From contig JAAYJB010000322.1 in the NCBI GenBank assembly GCA_012523155.1, forward strand, positions 1 through 15,375: DNA of 15,375 nt. The letters are read 5' to 3'. Source of the DNA: Synergistaceae bacterium (lineage in GTDB: Bacteria > Synergistota > Synergistia > Synergistales > Aminobacteriaceae). How positions within the stretch are numbered: position 1 is the stretch's first letter; every line of letters begins with the position of its first letter. Positions 14,256-15,375 of this stretch are shown piece by piece. The position numbers were made by a program, and so were the translations under genes. The notes under the pieces were generated by a model. It was not told the origin of the DNA. It saw only the letters and a program-made list of their open reading frames with translations, and made no database searches.

Positions 14256-15266
14256 GTGTTGGAAACCTTGGAACATATGCGGCCTGAAATCCGAATCGAG
14301 GAAAGTACTCCCACCTTTGCCAGGGTTCATATTGAACCCCTTGAGCGGGGATATGGAGCCACCCTTGGAAATTCACTCCGCAGGGTCCTCCTCTCCTCGA
14401 TCAGAGGGGCGGCGATATCGTCAGTCCGTATCGACGGAGTGCTCCATGAGTTCAGCACCGTCCCTGGTGTTCGCGAGGATGTCATAGAGATTCTGCTGAA
14501 CCTGAAGCACATCCCGGTACGGTCCTTCAGCAACGAAGTCAGGGTCCTTAACCTGGAAGCCGAAGGCGGCAGGACAGTTACTGCCGCGGATATCCAGCCT
14601 GACAGCGAAGTGGAATTCGTAAAGCCGGACGCACACATATGTACAATGGAAGAAGGCGCGAGGCTTTCAATGCAGATATACGTGGAACAGGGAGTTGGGT
14701 ATGCCTCAATGGAACGTCCGAGGCCTGCCTACCTTCCCGTAGACGCTCTCATGGTCGATGCGATCTTTTCACCGGTGCTGAAGGTGAATTTTGATGTGGA
14801 AGCGGCACGCGTCGGCCAACGGACAGACTATGAACGCCTGGTTCTCCAGATCTGGACGAACGGTGTTCACTCTCCTGAATCGACCCTTTGCGAGGCCTCG
14901 AAAATACTCAGAGGCTACTTCTCGAACTTCGTTGAGGATATGGAGAAGAACAACCCAGCCGAAAAAAGTGAACAGGCCTCTGCCGAACAGGCTGCCCCGG
15001 AATCAGCCTCGGAGCACGCCGCAGGAGAGGATGACCTGCTTTCAAGGCCTGTGCGTGACCTTGAACTGTCCATACGCAGCGAGAACTGCCTCCTCAGGGG
15101 AGGAATACATACACTAGGCGACCTCAGGAGCAAGAGCCGTGAGGATCTGCTGAAGATACGGAACCTCGGCAAAATTTCCCTCAAGGAAATCGAGGAAAAA
15201 ATGGAAAAGCTCGAAGCCATGTTTACAGGCGAAAATAGCGCAACAAAGTCAACTAAGGAGGACTAA
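14256..15266 (+). CDS. rpoA: DNA-directed RNA polymerase subunit alpha
   Basis: Alpha dimerises to scaffold RNA polymerase, and its C-terminal domain binds UP-element DNA and activators. The 336-residue product has the N-terminal assembly domain (LERGYGATLGNSLRRVLLSS), an Ala/Glu-rich linker (about 231-262) and the C-terminal domain (about 263-320). There R274 matches E. coli R265, but the NLGKKS motif reads NLGKIS, placing isoleucine at the DNA-contacting K298 position (I307). The start is uncertain: GTG 14256 is the longest, while TTG 14268 is better spaced from AAAGGTG (14252-14258) and ATG 14277 also fits. The family match begins near MRPEIRIEE whichever is used. Confidence 0.95.
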   Translation: MLETLEHMRPEIRIEESTPTFARVHIEPLERGYGATLGNSLRRVLLSSIRGAAISSVRIDGVLHEFSTVPGVREDVIEILLNLKHIPVRSFSNEVRVLNLEAEGGRTVTAADIQPDSEVEFVKPDAHICTMEEGARLSMQIYVEQGVGYASMERPRPAYLPVDALMVDAIFSPVLKVNFDVEAARVGQRTDYERLVLQIWTNGVHSPESTLCEASKILRGYFSNFVEDMEKNNPAEKSEQASAEQAAPESASEHAAGEDDLLSRPVRDLELSIRSENCLLRGGIHTLGDLRSKSREDLLKIRNLGKISLKEIEEKMEKLEAMFTGENSATKSTKED

Positions 15267-15271
15267 TTTCC

Positions 15272-15375
15272 ATGAGACATCGTATGGATAGCCGGACGCT
15301 CGGCCGGTATGGCAGCCACAGGATGGCCATGCTGTCCAATATGGCGGCCAGCCTTTTCCTTGAAGAAAGCATCAC
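15272..15375 (+). CDS. rplQ: 50S ribosomal protein L17, N-terminal part (partial)
   Basis: L17 is a large-subunit protein near the tunnel exit. Only the first 34 codons and two further bases are in the window, reading MRHRMDSRTLGRYGSHRMAM, then LSNMAASLFLEESI. This matches the L17 start, where MRHR, LGR, SHR and AML are conserved. Methionine replaces the more usual lysine at positions 5 and 18, a mild variation. AAGGAGG (15255-15261) overlaps the rpoA end, ten bases before ATG. The rest of the gene is beyond the window. Confidence 0.95.
   Translation, partial: MRHRMDSRTLGRYGSHRMAMLSNMAASLFLEESI

Noticed and set aside
1..15375. Search for CRISPR, tRNA, rRNA, insertion sequences, toxin-antitoxin or defence genes
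   Set aside because: None seen. The window is almost entirely filled by conserved translation, export and transcription genes.

Overview
This window is a housekeeping locus: the fused str / S10 / spc / alpha ribosomal-protein supercluster of a bacterium. It runs entirely on the + strand, from the end of an EF-Tu gene (tuf) to the start of rplQ. In order it holds tuf (3' end), rpsJ, rplC, rplD, rplW, rplB, rpsS, rplV, rpsC, rplP, rpmC, rpsQ, rplN, rplX, rplE, rpsN, rpsH, rplF, rplR, rpsE, rpmD, rplO, secY, adk, map, a small KOW-domain gene, infA, rpmJ, rpsM, rpsK, rpsD, rpoA and rplQ (5' end). All 34 coding regions are intact apart from the two cut by the window edges, and I see no frameshift, insertion or mobile element.

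The gene order with adk-map-KOW-infA-rpmJ between secY and rpsM is of the Gram-positive type. It is also found in deep-branching anaerobes such as Synergistota. Other traits fit this: strong AGGAGG-type ribosome-binding sites, a short zinc-type S14, a zinc-type S4, a zinc-finger L24 and moderately high G+C. My best guess is a Synergistota- or Firmicutes-like anaerobe, but phylum placement from sequence reading alone is inference.

Region 1 (1-4873) is the str/S10 block. Only 20 bases separate tuf from rpsJ, so there is no room for a long L4-type S10 leader, and the rpsJ ribosome-binding site lies in a small G/C hairpin. Region 2 (4880-9208) continues without a break from S17 to L15 (spc block). 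Region 3 (9209-12469) holds the non-ribosomal partners: SecY translocon, adenylate kinase, methionine aminopeptidase, a KOW RNA-binding protein and IF-1, several of them overlapping or abutting. Region 4 (12638-15375) is the alpha block: L36, S13, S11, S4, RNA polymerase alpha and L17.

The only sizeable non-coding gap (12470-12637, 168 bases) separates regions 3 and 4. It carries a perfect TATAAT -10 box, a 13-base palindrome just upstream of the promoter, and a predicted leader RNA of about 75 nt with mutually exclusive stems, one reaching into the rpmJ ribosome-binding site. This leader is the best candidate for something not yet described here, a possible autoregulatory switch for the alpha operon. 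I found no defence system, CRISPR array, tRNA, rRNA or mobile element.
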